Under the pieces are notes generated by a model. The model was not told the DNA's origin, ran no database searches, and saw only the letters and a program-made list of their open reading frames with translations. A DNA stretch of 46,160 nucleotides from SIG673 sp045660565 (lineage in GTDB: Bacteria > Bacillota > Clostridia > Oscillospirales > CAG-272), in NCBI GenBank assembly GCA_045660565.1, contig JAZRDX010000008.1, positions 1 to 46,160 on the forward strand, in the 5' to 3' direction. Shown piece after piece: positions 24,236-32,111 of the stretch. A program made the position numbers and the translations under genes. The first letter of the stretch is position 1. Each line of letters begins with the position of its first letter.

Positions 24236-24268
24236 AAAAAACGTCGGCATGTGTACACACGCCGACGT
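24236..24268 (-). terminator. Rho-independent terminator of thyX
   Basis: ACGTCGGC (24241-24248) pairs with GCCGACGT (24261-24268), with further pairing of GTGT/ACAC inside. On the minus strand the stem is followed by TTTTTATA. It lies 27 bp beyond the thyX stop. Confidence 0.88.
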
Positions 24269-24295
24269 AGGTTGTTTTGACGACCAAGGGTGGGC

Positions 24296-25054
24296 TTAAA
24301 TCTTAGAAAAATACTCCCTTACCTCTTTAATTTTTCCGCAGGTGAAGGCGCCCTCGGCGCACTTGCCTTTTACGCAGGCAGGGCCGGCGTACTTAAAGAG
24401 AAGCGGGCAAGCTTCCTTACAAAGACGGAGCATCTCGGTAGCAAGCTCGCGGATTTCCCACTGAGCTCGGGTGCAACAGCGAAGCCTAAAGAAGTTCCAG
24501 AGAGAACGGACGTTCATAGTCATTATCATTCTCGTGTCGCAGGCGTTGGGAAGCACGAATCTCGCGTCCTCGTTAGCCGCCTTTTCAGCCGCTTTCTTAG
24601 CGTCCGCTTCGCTTTTTCCCTCGGCGAGCAGTCGCTCGTAATTTGCTTTGGTGAGTATGGCTTTGAGCTTTGCGTAATGCTCGGCATCCTCTTTCATAGC
24701 GGCGGTGTATTCCTCTAACGCCTCGGGAACTCTCGCTATTTCCGGCGGAACAATGTATTCAAAGCTGCTTTTATCAACGTATCTCTGACTTTGTACCGAG
24801 AATGAAGCTATTCTGTGGCGGGTTATCTGCGCAAGGAGCGCTCTTGAAACACCCTCTATACCGAATGTGAAAACCGCATGCTCAACGGGGCTTTCGTGTC
24901 CGAGGTCGGAGAGCATTTCAAGAAAATCCTCAACCTTTTCAGGGGTGAGCTTGTCCATAAGTGTGGAAATATCGCTCTTTGCATAGCAGAGCTTTGCGGC
25001 GGCGGCGATTATTTTATCTGCGTCGGGGGTGTGCGCAATTAATTCAACCTTCAT
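24296..25054 (-). CDS. thyX: Flavin-dependent thymidylate synthase
   Basis: Makes dTMP from dUMP with methylene-tetrahydrofolate as carbon donor and reduced FAD as hydride carrier. The diagnostic ThyX motif RHR-x7-S is complete at residues 79-89 (RHRIASFSVQS), followed by QRY. The N-terminal SPVEHA segment (55-60) and the later NACDTRMIMTMNVRSLWNFFRLRCC segment also match the family. Length 252 residues, typical. No thyA is visible in the window. It diverges from yfbR, so two deoxynucleotide genes share one intergenic region with back-to-back promoters. AAAGGA lies about 14 bases upstream of the ATG. Confidence 0.95.
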   Translation of the reverse strand: MKVELIAHTPDADKIIAAAAKLCYAKSDISTLMDKLTPEKVEDFLEMLSDLGHESPVEHAVFTFGIEGVSRALLAQITRHRIASFSVQSQRYVDKSSFEYIVPPEIARVPEALEEYTAAMKEDAEHYAKLKAILTKANYERLLAEGKSEADAKKAAEKAANEDARFVLPNACDTRMIMTMNVRSLWNFFRLRCCTRAQWEIRELATEMLRLCKEACPLLFKYAGPACVKGKCAEGAFTCGKIKEVREYFSKI

Positions 25055-25096
25055 TTTTAAAACCGTTCCTTTCAGCCGTTAAAATCACTTATATAC

Positions 25097-25125
25097 ATTT
25101 TATCATTTTTTGATTACCTTGTCAA
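25097..25125 (-). promoter_or_regulatory. Sigma-A promoter of thyX
   Basis: On the minus strand TTGACA (25120-25125), 17 bp, TAAAAT (25097-25102). The start of transcription should be near 25090, leaving a leader of about 36 bases. Confidence 0.85.
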
Positions 25126-25230
25126 TAAGGAAACAGAAAAAAGAATTTCGGTATTTGTTAATTATATTTACGGAGAACCACGGAGGATTTTCGGGGACGA
25201 TTAAAATATTTATGAAAAAGAGTTTTATTA

Positions 25231-25259
25231 TTGACAACGCGGTATTTAAGTGTTATAAT
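25231..25259 (+). promoter_or_regulatory. Sigma-A promoter of yfbR
   Basis: TTGACA (25231-25236), 17 bp, TATAAT (25254-25259): perfect consensus. The predicted start is near 25266. It points away from the thyX promoter about 105 bp to the left. Confidence 0.9.
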
Positions 25260-25302
25260 TAGATGTAGAGAATATAGAATTTCGAAGAGGAGAAAATGAC
25301 GG

Positions 25303-25899
25303 ATGGATAAAAAAGAAAGTCCCTTTTTTGCGTTGGTTTTTCGCCAGAAATATATTCAGCGTTGGGGGCTTATGAGAAATGCGCTTCCCGAAACTCTCGC
25401 GCAGCATTCGTCTGAATGTGCCCTTATCACACACGCTCTTGCGGTTATCGGTAACAAGGTTTTCGGCAAAAGTTATGATACCGGAAAGGCGGTAACGCTT
25501 GCGCTTTATCACGACGTTCCCGAGGTTTTTACGGGGGATATGCCGACGCCTATCAAATACGCTAACCCCATTATAAGAAGCGAGTTTGGTATGATTGAGG
25601 AGCAGAGCGCAAAAAATCTGCTTGAAAAGCTTCCGAGCGAGCTCAGGGACGAATATAAATCTCTTTTCTGCGAGGAAGAAGAGGATGCGGAGCTTCATAA
25701 GCTGGTAAAGGGCGCTGATAGAATTTGCGCGTATATAAAATGCGTTGAGGAAGAAAAGTTCCACAATACCGAGTTTTCGCATGCGAAAATCGGCATTGAA
25801 AAGAAACTTAACGAAACCGAGCTTCCTGAAATTAAGTATTTTATGGATTACTTTTTGCCCGCGTTTACCATGACGCTTGACGAGCAGCAAGGGTTTTGA
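25303..25899 (+). CDS. yfbR: YfbR-type HD-domain 5'-deoxynucleotidase
   Basis: Cytoplasmic metal-dependent phosphohydrolase that removes the 5' phosphate from deoxynucleoside monophosphates. The HD-domain ligands are visible: the His in LAQHSSECALI, the HD pair in LYHDVPEVFTGD and the late Asp in GADRICAYIKC. The N-terminal WGLMRNALPETLAQHS pattern matches YfbR proteins, as does the length of 198 residues. The neighbour thyX suggests a shared role in dNTP pool balance. The ATG at 25303 is 10 bases after AGGAG. A closer ATG at 25296 opens only a four-codon frame (ends TAA at 25308-25310) that overlaps the true start. Confidence 0.9.
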   Translation: MDKKESPFFALVFRQKYIQRWGLMRNALPETLAQHSSECALITHALAVIGNKVFGKSYDTGKAVTLALYHDVPEVFTGDMPTPIKYANPIIRSEFGMIEEQSAKNLLEKLPSELRDEYKSLFCEEEEDAELHKLVKGADRICAYIKCVEEEKFHNTEFSHAKIGIEKKLNETELPEIKYFMDYFLPAFTMTLDEQQGF

Positions 25900-25988
25900 T
25901 GTTTTTCAGATGTGAGTTAACTGCTTTTATGACATTTTAAAAGGAAAATTACTTGGAATTATAAGACTAAGAAAGGTAAAATGACAAA

Positions 25989-27035
25989 ATGACAAAGGAT
26001 AATAAGATAGGATACGCGGTTGCGGGACTCGGTGTCGGAAAAACACACGTAGAGTCCGCGCTTCAGTACGAAAAATGCAGACTTGTCGCGGTTTGCGACC
26101 TTATTCCGGAGAAAATTAAGAGCGTTACCGATAAAAACCCGGACGTTATCGGTTATACCGATTTCGATGAGATGCTGAAGAATCCCGAAATAGACGTAAT
26201 AAGCATTTGTCTTCCGAGCGGAATACACGCGGAGTATGCGGTTAAAGCTCTGAACGCGGGTAAAAACGTGCTCGTTGAGAAGCCTATCGACATTACGGTC
26301 GAGGCGGCGATGAAGATCGAAGAGGCGAGAAAACTTACAGGTAAAAAGGTTGGCTGTATTTATCAGAACAGAAATCATGCTGTTATGAAGCCGCTTAAAG
26401 CCGCTATTGACAGCGGAAAGCTCGGCAAGGTGTTCCTCGGAACGTTTGCTGTAAAGTGGTACAGAGCGCAGAGCTACTATGACGGTGAAACCTGTTGGCA
26501 CGGCACGTGGGAAATGGACGGCGGCGGCTCGCTCATCAATCAGGCTATCCACACGCTTGACATTATGCAGTGGCTTATGGGTGAACCGGAGAGCGTAACC
26601 TCGACGATGTCGATAAACGCCCACAATATAGACACCGAGGACCTTACGGCGTCCATAGTAAAGTTTAAAAGCGGAGCCACAGCGACGTTTTTATCCACTA
26701 CCTGCTGCTATCCCGGTCTTTCCACCGATATTCAAATTTACGGAACCAAAGGCTCGGTTGAGCTTGACGCAGACGTTCTTAAGCTCTGGAAGATAGAGGG
26801 TGAGGACGAGCGCGACGAGGAGGATATGCTTGACAGATACGGCAGAGGAAACAGAGTTGCCTGCGCATACGAGGAAGGTCTTAAGTACGGACACGTAACA
26901 CAGATAGAGGATATGGTTGACGCAGTTATCGAGGACAGAGATCCCCAGATCACCCCTATGGAAGCGATCAAAGCCGTTAAGCTGATCGAAGCAATTTACA
27001 GCTCCGCGCGTACCGGAGAGACGGTGTATTTCTAA
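25989..27035 (+). CDS. Gfo/Idh/MocA family NAD(P)-dependent oxidoreductase (second copy)
   Basis: Cytoplasmic sugar or polyol dehydrogenase of 348 residues. The Rossmann fold starts VAGLGVGKTH, the VEKPIDI segment carries the active-site Lys, and LINQAIHTLDIMQWL holds the conserved His/Asp. It is distinct from the copy at 5879-6922. It lies 89 bp after yfbR with no clear promoter, so it may be read from the yfbR promoter. It is separated from the sugar transporter operon by several terminators, so a link to it is only positional. The ATG at 25989 is 12 bases from AAAGG; an earlier ATG at 25981 opens a three-codon frame whose TGA overlaps this start. Confidence 0.87.
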   Translation: MTKDNKIGYAVAGLGVGKTHVESALQYEKCRLVAVCDLIPEKIKSVTDKNPDVIGYTDFDEMLKNPEIDVISICLPSGIHAEYAVKALNAGKNVLVEKPIDITVEAAMKIEEARKLTGKKVGCIYQNRNHAVMKPLKAAIDSGKLGKVFLGTFAVKWYRAQSYYDGETCWHGTWEMDGGGSLINQAIHTLDIMQWLMGEPESVTSTMSINAHNIDTEDLTASIVKFKSGATATFLSTTCCYPGLSTDIQIYGTKGSVELDADVLKLWKIEGEDERDEEDMLDRYGRGNRVACAYEEGLKYGHVTQIEDMVDAVIEDRDPQITPMEAIKAVKLIEAIYSSARTGETVYF

Positions 27036-27041
27036 AAACAA

Positions 27042-27137
27042 ATCACCTTAATCTAAGGTGATAGGGTGAGATTTAATTAAATGTTGATAAGGCTTTTGCA
27101 CAGAGAGACTCGTTGTCTCGGCAAAAGCCTTATTTTT
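27042..27137 (+). terminator. Two hairpins ending the oxidoreductase transcript
   Basis: First, a 9-bp perfect stem around ATC (27042-27050 with 27054-27062), without a T-run. Second, a classic terminator: the outer stem 27089-27099 with 27121-27131, an inner GAGAC/GTCTC stem, and a TTATTTTT tail. Together they should stop transcription efficiently. Confidence 0.88.
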
Positions 27138-27218
27138 ATGGGTAAAACCTGTGTTTAATTGTAAATATATTGTTAAAAACTACCTTTTTGTGCAAGTTGT
27201 ACACAAGTAGAAAAAATC

Positions 27219-27253
27219 GCCTTGTTTTTGTTTATAATGCACAAAAACAAGGC
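27219..27253 (+). other. Perfect 13-bp inverted repeat, unexplained
   Basis: GCCTTGTTTTTGT (27219-27231) pairs with 27241-27253 around a 9-base loop. A T-rich stretch follows. It lies in a gene-free region with no promoter I can recognise upstream, so whether it is a terminator, a protein-binding site or part of a small RNA is open. Confidence 0.55.
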
Positions 27254-27391
27254 TGGTTTTGATTTATTTCAACCAAACGCAAATTTAACTTCTTTTTGAT
27301 AGAATGTGAATGTGTTTTTAACAAAGTGCCAAAAAATCAGGGTGAAAATAAAGCTAAAACCTTTGAAATTTCGGCAAAATGTCAAAAAAAC

Positions 27392-27430
27392 AACCGTGGT
27401 CAAAAAAATGACTCCGAGCACGGTTTTTTC
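27392..27430 (+). terminator. Terminator-like hairpin upstream of the sugar operon promoter
   Basis: AACCGTG (27392-27398) pairs with CACGGTT (27419-27425) with an inner GTCA/TGAC pair, then a TTTTTTC tail. It is the last of a series of hairpins in the 27042-27430 gene-free stretch and would isolate the operon from upstream transcription. Confidence 0.7.
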
Positions 27431-27491
27431 TTTTAAGAACGCCGTCGCCCGCTATATATAAAGGTGGACGAAAAAGTCTTCGAAAATTCGC

Positions 27492-27520
27492 TTGACTTTT
27501 TTATATTATTATGTTATAAT
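27492..27520 (+). promoter_or_regulatory. Sigma-A promoter of the seven-gene glycan uptake operon
   Basis: TTGACT (27492-27497), 17 bp, TATAAT (27515-27520). The expected start is near 27527, so the leader before the large gene is about 180 bases, long enough for control by structure or by the upstream ORF in it. Confidence 0.88.
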
Positions 27521-27593
27521 TTGAGAGTAAAAAACTTTTGCGACGATGTAGGTATTATCTGAGGTGCGGAATGGTACCGAGGAGGGTGCTTAA

Positions 27594-27710
27594 ATGTCGA
27601 ATCGGAAGCGGTGGTGGCTGCCGGCTCAGAGGAGCAAATTACAGCCAATCGGTTTACGCGCGAAGGCGCGAGCCAAACATAACAATTCTTTATGGAGGAA
27701 CCCTAAATGA
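27594..27710 (+). CDS. 38-residue basic upstream ORF overlapping the next start
   Basis: ATG at 27594 with an excellent GGAGG 8 bases upstream, 38 codons, and a TGA stop that overlaps the start of the next gene as ATGA (27707-27710). The peptide is strongly basic (11 Lys/Arg, no acidic residue) with a WW pair near its start (MSNRKRWWLP). The ribosome binding site of the large gene lies inside its last codons. The same RNA can fold: GGCTG/CAGCC (27616-27646) around a GCTC/GAGC hairpin, and CGCGC/GCGCG (27657-27670). Its translation would open these. I do not recognise the peptide; leader-peptide control or translational coupling is the likely role. Confidence 0.45.
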   Translation: MSNRKRWWLPAQRSKLQPIGLRAKARAKHNNSLWRNPK

Positions 27711-30700
27711 AACAATGGCGAAAACACAGACTTGTTGCTGTACTTTTGTTGGTCTGTACTTTTGTCGGTATGTTGCCCTTTACGGCTGCTTATGCCGCAA
27801 ATGACGACGTGCTTACCGGCGGAAGTGCGCTTGAGGATGACGAGACACTGTACGGCGGCAAAACTCTTGAGGAAATACTGAAGCTTACGAGCGGTATGAA
27901 CTACGACGTTTATAGTAGCAAGTGGGTTGGTAAAACTCAGGTTGATAAGAGCTCGGATAGAAAATGGCATGCATCTGATATAGTCGTTCCGAAGAACGAG
28001 AAGAGTCCTGTATCCGGAGAGTTTCTTACCACGTCCGACTATCAGATTGCCGATTTTACGGCGAAAAAGGCTGACGGAACACTTGATACTCGCGAAGGTG
28101 TTTATATGCCCGCAAGCGGTAAAACAACCTTTAAAATAACTGTTCCGCAGAGCGGTCTTTACGCTATCGACCTTGATTACTTCACTGTATCTCAGTTTGA
28201 TGAGGACGGAGACGGTGTTGCTGAAACGGTCGGTACGAAGACGATCATAGAGCGTATGTTCTATCTCGACGAGCAGCTTCCGTTCAACGAGTGCCGTTAC
28301 CTCTACATTCCGAGATGCTGGGAGTACGTCGGTACCGACGGAACGAGCATTCTTTATAAAGAGGACGAGCCGAAGCGCTCTGATTTCCAGAACGACCTTG
28401 ATTTCGACAAGGCGTATACAGAGTGGCTTAAGACCTCCGGCGGCGCGGGCGGAAACTACATGTGGGATACCGATATCGAGGATAACGATATCCGTCCCGA
28501 CCGTGTAGAGGCTCCTACGTGGCGTACATACTTCCTTAGAGACTGGCTCGGCTATACTGTTGAACCCTTCCAGTTCTATCTTACCGAGGGTGAGCACTAC
28601 TTCACCTTTGAGGCGACCAGAGAGCCTATCGTTGTTTCCGACATAAAGATCTACGGATATAACTCGGAAAACAGCTACGAGGTTGTTCTTGACAGATGGC
28701 TCGGTTCCGGTCTTCAGATTTACACCGGTGAGAGCGTATATGTGGTAGAGGCGGAAAGCCCGTACAGAGTATCTGATCAGGTTCTTTTCCCCGGTACCGA
28801 CCGTACCTCTTGCCTTAACTCTCCTTCCCATCCTTCCAACCTTGTTTATAATATTTCCAACTCCAGCGTCGTTGGTCAGTATATGACTTACAGGGTTTAC
28901 GTTCAGGAAGAGGGACTTTATAACATAATGGCGAGATTCCGTCAGAACACTATGGCGGGAATGTTTACGTCAAGACGTATCAGAGTAAACGGAGAAATAC
29001 CGTTTAAAGAGGCAAGCTACCTTAAATTTAATTATGATACTTCCTTCCAAAACATTCTTCTCGGCAACGGTAAAGAAGGCAAAGAGAAGCAGGATTACCT
29101 CTTCTACTTTGAGGCAGGCTGGAACGAAATAGAGGTAGAGGTCGTTCTCGGTGATATGTCCGCGTACATTTATGATATAGCGGCGCTTATCAGTACGCTT
29201 AACAGCGACTATCAGAAGATACTTATGGTAACCGGAACAAACCCCGATACCTACCGTGACTACGGATTTTCAAGACTTCTTCCCGGAGTTATGTCCGACC
29301 TTGCTAACGCAGCGATAAAGCTTGACGAGATTTATAACGGCCTCGTTGAGATAACGGGAGCGACCGGACAGCATATAGCAACGCTTGATACGATACGTAC
29401 TCTTGTTTCGAAGATGGCGCTTGATGAATATGAGATCGCACCTAACTTCCTTTCCTTTAAAAACTATTTAACAGCGCTCAGTAACTGGCTTTACACCTCG
29501 CTTTCTCAGCCGCTGAAGCTTGACTACTTACGTATTCAGGGCGAGGAGACCAAGGTTCCGAAGGCTAAGGCAGGCTTCTTCTACGCTATGGGTTACGAGG
29601 CAAAGGCGTTCGTAGCCAGCTTCTTCAAGGACTATAACGTTATAGGATTTAAGAGCGATAAGGATGCCAAGGATTACAAGGGCACCATTCTTATGTGGAA
29701 CACCACCAGCCGTGAGGATGCGCTTATACTCCGTACGATGATTGATTCATCGTTTACACCGGGCACCAATATAGCTGTTAACATCAGATATGTTGCGCAG
29801 GGACTTCAGGAATCAATTCTTGCGGGAGTTGGACCTGACGTTGCGATGATGGCGTCGGGTACGGCGGTTTCTTGGGGACTTCGTCATGCGGTTGAGGACC
29901 TCAGTGCTAAGTACACCGAGGCAGACCTTGAAAAAGGAAAGATACCCGAGGGCAAGAACGTAGGCGATGACGTTTACCCCGGATTCAGCGAGCTTTGTCC
30001 GAAGACCGCCCTTGACGACGACGGACTTGTAAACGATTTCGTTGTTCCCGATCCTAAGGTTTACGAGGAAACCGGTAAGTTTAACGTAAAATTCTCGCAT
30101 GCGGCTCTTGAAGCTGTATCGCTTGAAGGTAAGACCTACCTTATTCCCTGCACCATGAACTACGAAATGGCGTTCTACCGTGTCGACGTGTTTGCTCAGT
30201 ACGACCTGAAGCCTCCGAGAACATGGCAGGAGCTTCTTACAGTTCTTCCTAAGCTTACGAATAACCACATGACGATGGGTATGCAGACCTCTCTTGCCGG
30301 TTACCAGATGCTTCTTTACCAGATGGGCGAGAAGATGTATGCTGACGAGTATAAGAGATTCAATAACAGCGTAACCTGTCTTGAGGCATTTGATACGCTT
30401 TGCTCACTCTTTAACGACTATTCGCTTCCTGTTAACTACGACCTTACCCGTTTCCGTACCGGTGAGATTCCGATCGTTGTTGCTAACTGGACTACCTACA
30501 ATACCTTCATGAGCTACTATGAGCTTCGTGGAATGTGGACGATAGAGCCTCTTATCGGTTGGGACAAGGGCGACGGAACGGTTGACCGTTCTTCCATACT
30601 TAACGTTGAAGGTATCGTAATTCCTAAGGGAAGCGACAATCCCCAGCACGTATGGGAATACATCAAATGGTATTCCGATGATGAGGCACAGGCAAGACTT

Positions 30701-31036
30701 GCAAGACAGCAGCTTGCTGTATCCTCCAACACTACCGTAAAGTACAACACCGCGAACCTCAACGCTCTTCTTGAGCAGGCATGGACCGATGCAGAGAGAG
30801 AAGCGATGTTTGAGCAGATCCCTCACCTTAAAGGTATTCCGTACAACCCCGGTGATTATAACATCGGTCGTTACGTAAACTTTGCGTTCCTTGCTGTTTA
30901 TAACACCAAGGCAAACGCGGTTGACCAGATCCTTGACTACGTCGTTGATATAGACAAGGAGCTTTCGCGTAAGCGCAAGGAATATCACCTTTCATACATT
31001 GATTATTATACCGACGAGATAGTACCCGCCAAGTAA
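27707..31036 (+). CDS. Exported sugar-type solute-binding protein fused to a large N-terminal region
   Basis: A 1109-residue exported protein. The signal peptide ends near AYAAN (about residue 33) and has no convincing lipobox, unlike most Gram-positive binding proteins. Residues about 125-460 contain two beta-rich modules that read like carbohydrate-binding folds (TFKITVPQSGLYAIDLDYF; TYRVYVQEEGLYNIMARFR). About 460-600 is helical. About 640-1080 is a family 1 extracellular solute-binding domain (GVGPDVAMMASG; YLIPCTMNYEMAFYRVDVF; WEYIKWYSDDEAQARLARQ). There is no C-terminal anchor, so it may stay at the surface by binding glycan or wall. First large gene of the operon, with GGAGG 8 bases before the ATG. 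The natural ligand is unknown. Confidence 0.8.
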   Translation: MKQWRKHRLVAVLLLVCTFVGMLPFTAAYAANDDVLTGGSALEDDETLYGGKTLEEILKLTSGMNYDVYSSKWVGKTQVDKSSDRKWHASDIVVPKNEKSPVSGEFLTTSDYQIADFTAKKADGTLDTREGVYMPASGKTTFKITVPQSGLYAIDLDYFTVSQFDEDGDGVAETVGTKTIIERMFYLDEQLPFNECRYLYIPRCWEYVGTDGTSILYKEDEPKRSDFQNDLDFDKAYTEWLKTSGGAGGNYMWDTDIEDNDIRPDRVEAPTWRTYFLRDWLGYTVEPFQFYLTEGEHYFTFEATREPIVVSDIKIYGYNSENSYEVVLDRWLGSGLQIYTGESVYVVEAESPYRVSDQVLFPGTDRTSCLNSPSHPSNLVYNISNSSVVGQYMTYRVYVQEEGLYNIMARFRQNTMAGMFTSRRIRVNGEIPFKEASYLKFNYDTSFQNILLGNGKEGKEKQDYLFYFEAGWNEIEVEVVLGDMSAYIYDIAALISTLNSDYQKILMVTGTNPDTYRDYGFSRLLPGVMSDLANAAIKLDEIYNGLVEITGATGQHIATLDTIRTLVSKMALDEYEIAPNFLSFKNYLTALSNWLYTSLSQPLKLDYLRIQGEETKVPKAKAGFFYAMGYEAKAFVASFFKDYNVIGFKSDKDAKDYKGTILMWNTTSREDALILRTMIDSSFTPGTNIAVNIRYVAQGLQESILAGVGPDVAMMASGTAVSWGLRHAVEDLSAKYTEADLEKGKIPEGKNVGDDVYPGFSELCPKTALDDDGLVNDFVVPDPKVYEETGKFNVKFSHAALEAVSLEGKTYLIPCTMNYEMAFYRVDVFAQYDLKPPRTWQELLTVLPKLTNNHMTMGMQTSLAGYQMLLYQMGEKMYADEYKRFNNSVTCLEAFDTLCSLFNDYSLPVNYDLTRFRTGEIPIVVANWTTYNTFMSYYELRGMWTIEPLIGWDKGDGTVDRSSILNVEGIVIPKGSDNPQHVWEYIKWYSDDEAQARLARQQLAVSSNTTVKYNTANLNALLEQAWTDAEREAMFEQIPHLKGIPYNPGDYNIGRYVNFAFLAVYNTKANAVDQILDYVVDIDKELSRKRKEYHLSYIDYYTDEIVPAK

Positions 31037-31064
31037 ATAATAATTAAGAAGATTTAAAAACACT

Positions 31065-31101
31065 GTCCCGACGTAAGCCGCTTAGTGCGGCCTACGTGGG
31101 A
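31065..31101 (+). other. Intercistronic hairpin without T-run
   Basis: A long stem with two single-base bulges (TCCC/GGGA, ACGTA/TACGT, GCCGC/GCGGC) follows the binding protein gene by about 30 bases. No T-run follows, so it is more likely an mRNA-protecting or partial-stop element, giving more binding protein than permease, as in many sugar operons. Confidence 0.65.
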
Positions 31102-31137
31102 ACGAATATTATACAATTAAGATAGGAGATAGCGACT

Positions 31138-32109
31138 ATGTCTGATAATTCAACGGTTGTACAGGACGAAGTAGCGACTGAAGAAGTACCGTACGTCAAC
31201 AAAACTATCAGCAGATGGGAATACACTAGACGCGAAATGAAGCGTAAGTGGTCCGGATATGTTATGGTTGGCCCGTTCCTTCTTATGTTTGCAACCTTTA
31301 CCATCGTTCCGGTTGTTATGTCGTTCATTTTAAGCTTTACCAACTTTAATATGTTCGAATTTCCGGAATTTTGTTTCATGGATAACTACATTCGTCTTTT
31401 CCTGGAAGATGACCTCTTCCTCACAGCGTTCCAGAACACGCTTATATTTGCGTTAACAACAGGACCGCTTTCGTATATTCTTTCCTTCCTTCTTGCATGG
31501 TTCATAAACGAGCTTGCTCCGAAGGTAAGAGCATTCGCAACGTTTATATTCTACGGACCTTCCATTTCAGGCTCCGCTTACCTCGTCTGGAAGCTTATAT
31601 TCCAGGGAGATATATACGGACTTGCAAACGGAGTTCTGATGAAATTCGGTTTGATATCAAAGCCGATAGTATTCTTACAGAACGTAACTTACATAGTTCC
31701 CGTATGTATAGTAGTTTCTATTTGGACGTCTCTCGGAACTGCGTTCCTTTCATTTATCGCAGGTCTTCAGGGCGTTGACAGAAGCCTTTATGAAGCGGGA
31801 GCGGTTGACGGTGTTAAAAACCGTTGGCAGGAGCTTTGGTACATAACCCTTCCCTCAATGAAATCCATTCTTATGTTCGGTGCGGTTCTTGCTATTACCG
31901 GTGCGTTCGGATTCGGAGGAATAGTTGACGCGCTCTGCGGAAACCCCTCTACCGACTACTGCGCATGGACGCTTCAGCATCATATGGCAGACTACCTGAA
32001 CGCAAGATATGAGGTTGGATACGCTTCCTGTATATCAATCGTGCTCTTTATACTTATGTTCGGATCGAACATATTTATTAAAAATGCTTTGTCGAAGGTA
32101 GGTAACTGA
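31138..32109 (+). CDS. ABC sugar transporter permease, LacF/UgpA type (first pair)
   Basis: Membrane subunit of 323 residues with a hydrophilic N-terminal stretch of about 40 residues and six predicted helices. The ATPase-docking EAA loop is clear: EAGAVDGVKNRWQELWYITLP (shown in outline as EAGAVDG...ITLP). It pairs with the next gene product, 2 bp downstream, to form one translocation channel. AGGAG lies 9 bases upstream of the ATG. No ATPase gene lies nearby, so the pair must use an ATPase encoded elsewhere. Confidence 0.9.
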   Translation: MSDNSTVVQDEVATEEVPYVNKTISRWEYTRREMKRKWSGYVMVGPFLLMFATFTIVPVVMSFILSFTNFNMFEFPEFCFMDNYIRLFLEDDLFLTAFQNTLIFALTTGPLSYILSFLLAWFINELAPKVRAFATFIFYGPSISGSAYLVWKLIFQGDIYGLANGVLMKFGLISKPIVFLQNVTYIVPVCIVVSIWTSLGTAFLSFIAGLQGVDRSLYEAGAVDGVKNRWQELWYITLPSMKSILMFGAVLAITGAFGFGGIVDALCGNPSTDYCAWTLQHHMADYLNARYEVGYASCISIVLFILMFGSNIFIKNALSKVGN

Positions 32110-32111
32110 GT

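Noticed and set aside
27527..27706. Riboswitch in the leader of the sugar operon
   Set aside because: I compared it by eye with lysine, glycine, cobalamin, c-di-GMP and SAM core motifs and none fits. Kept only as an unassigned structured leader.
27571..27804. Open frame from ATG 27571 running through the leader into the binding protein gene
   Set aside because: It lacks a ribosome binding site and overlaps the signal-peptide codons of the real gene in another frame. The 27594-27710 frame has the strong site instead.
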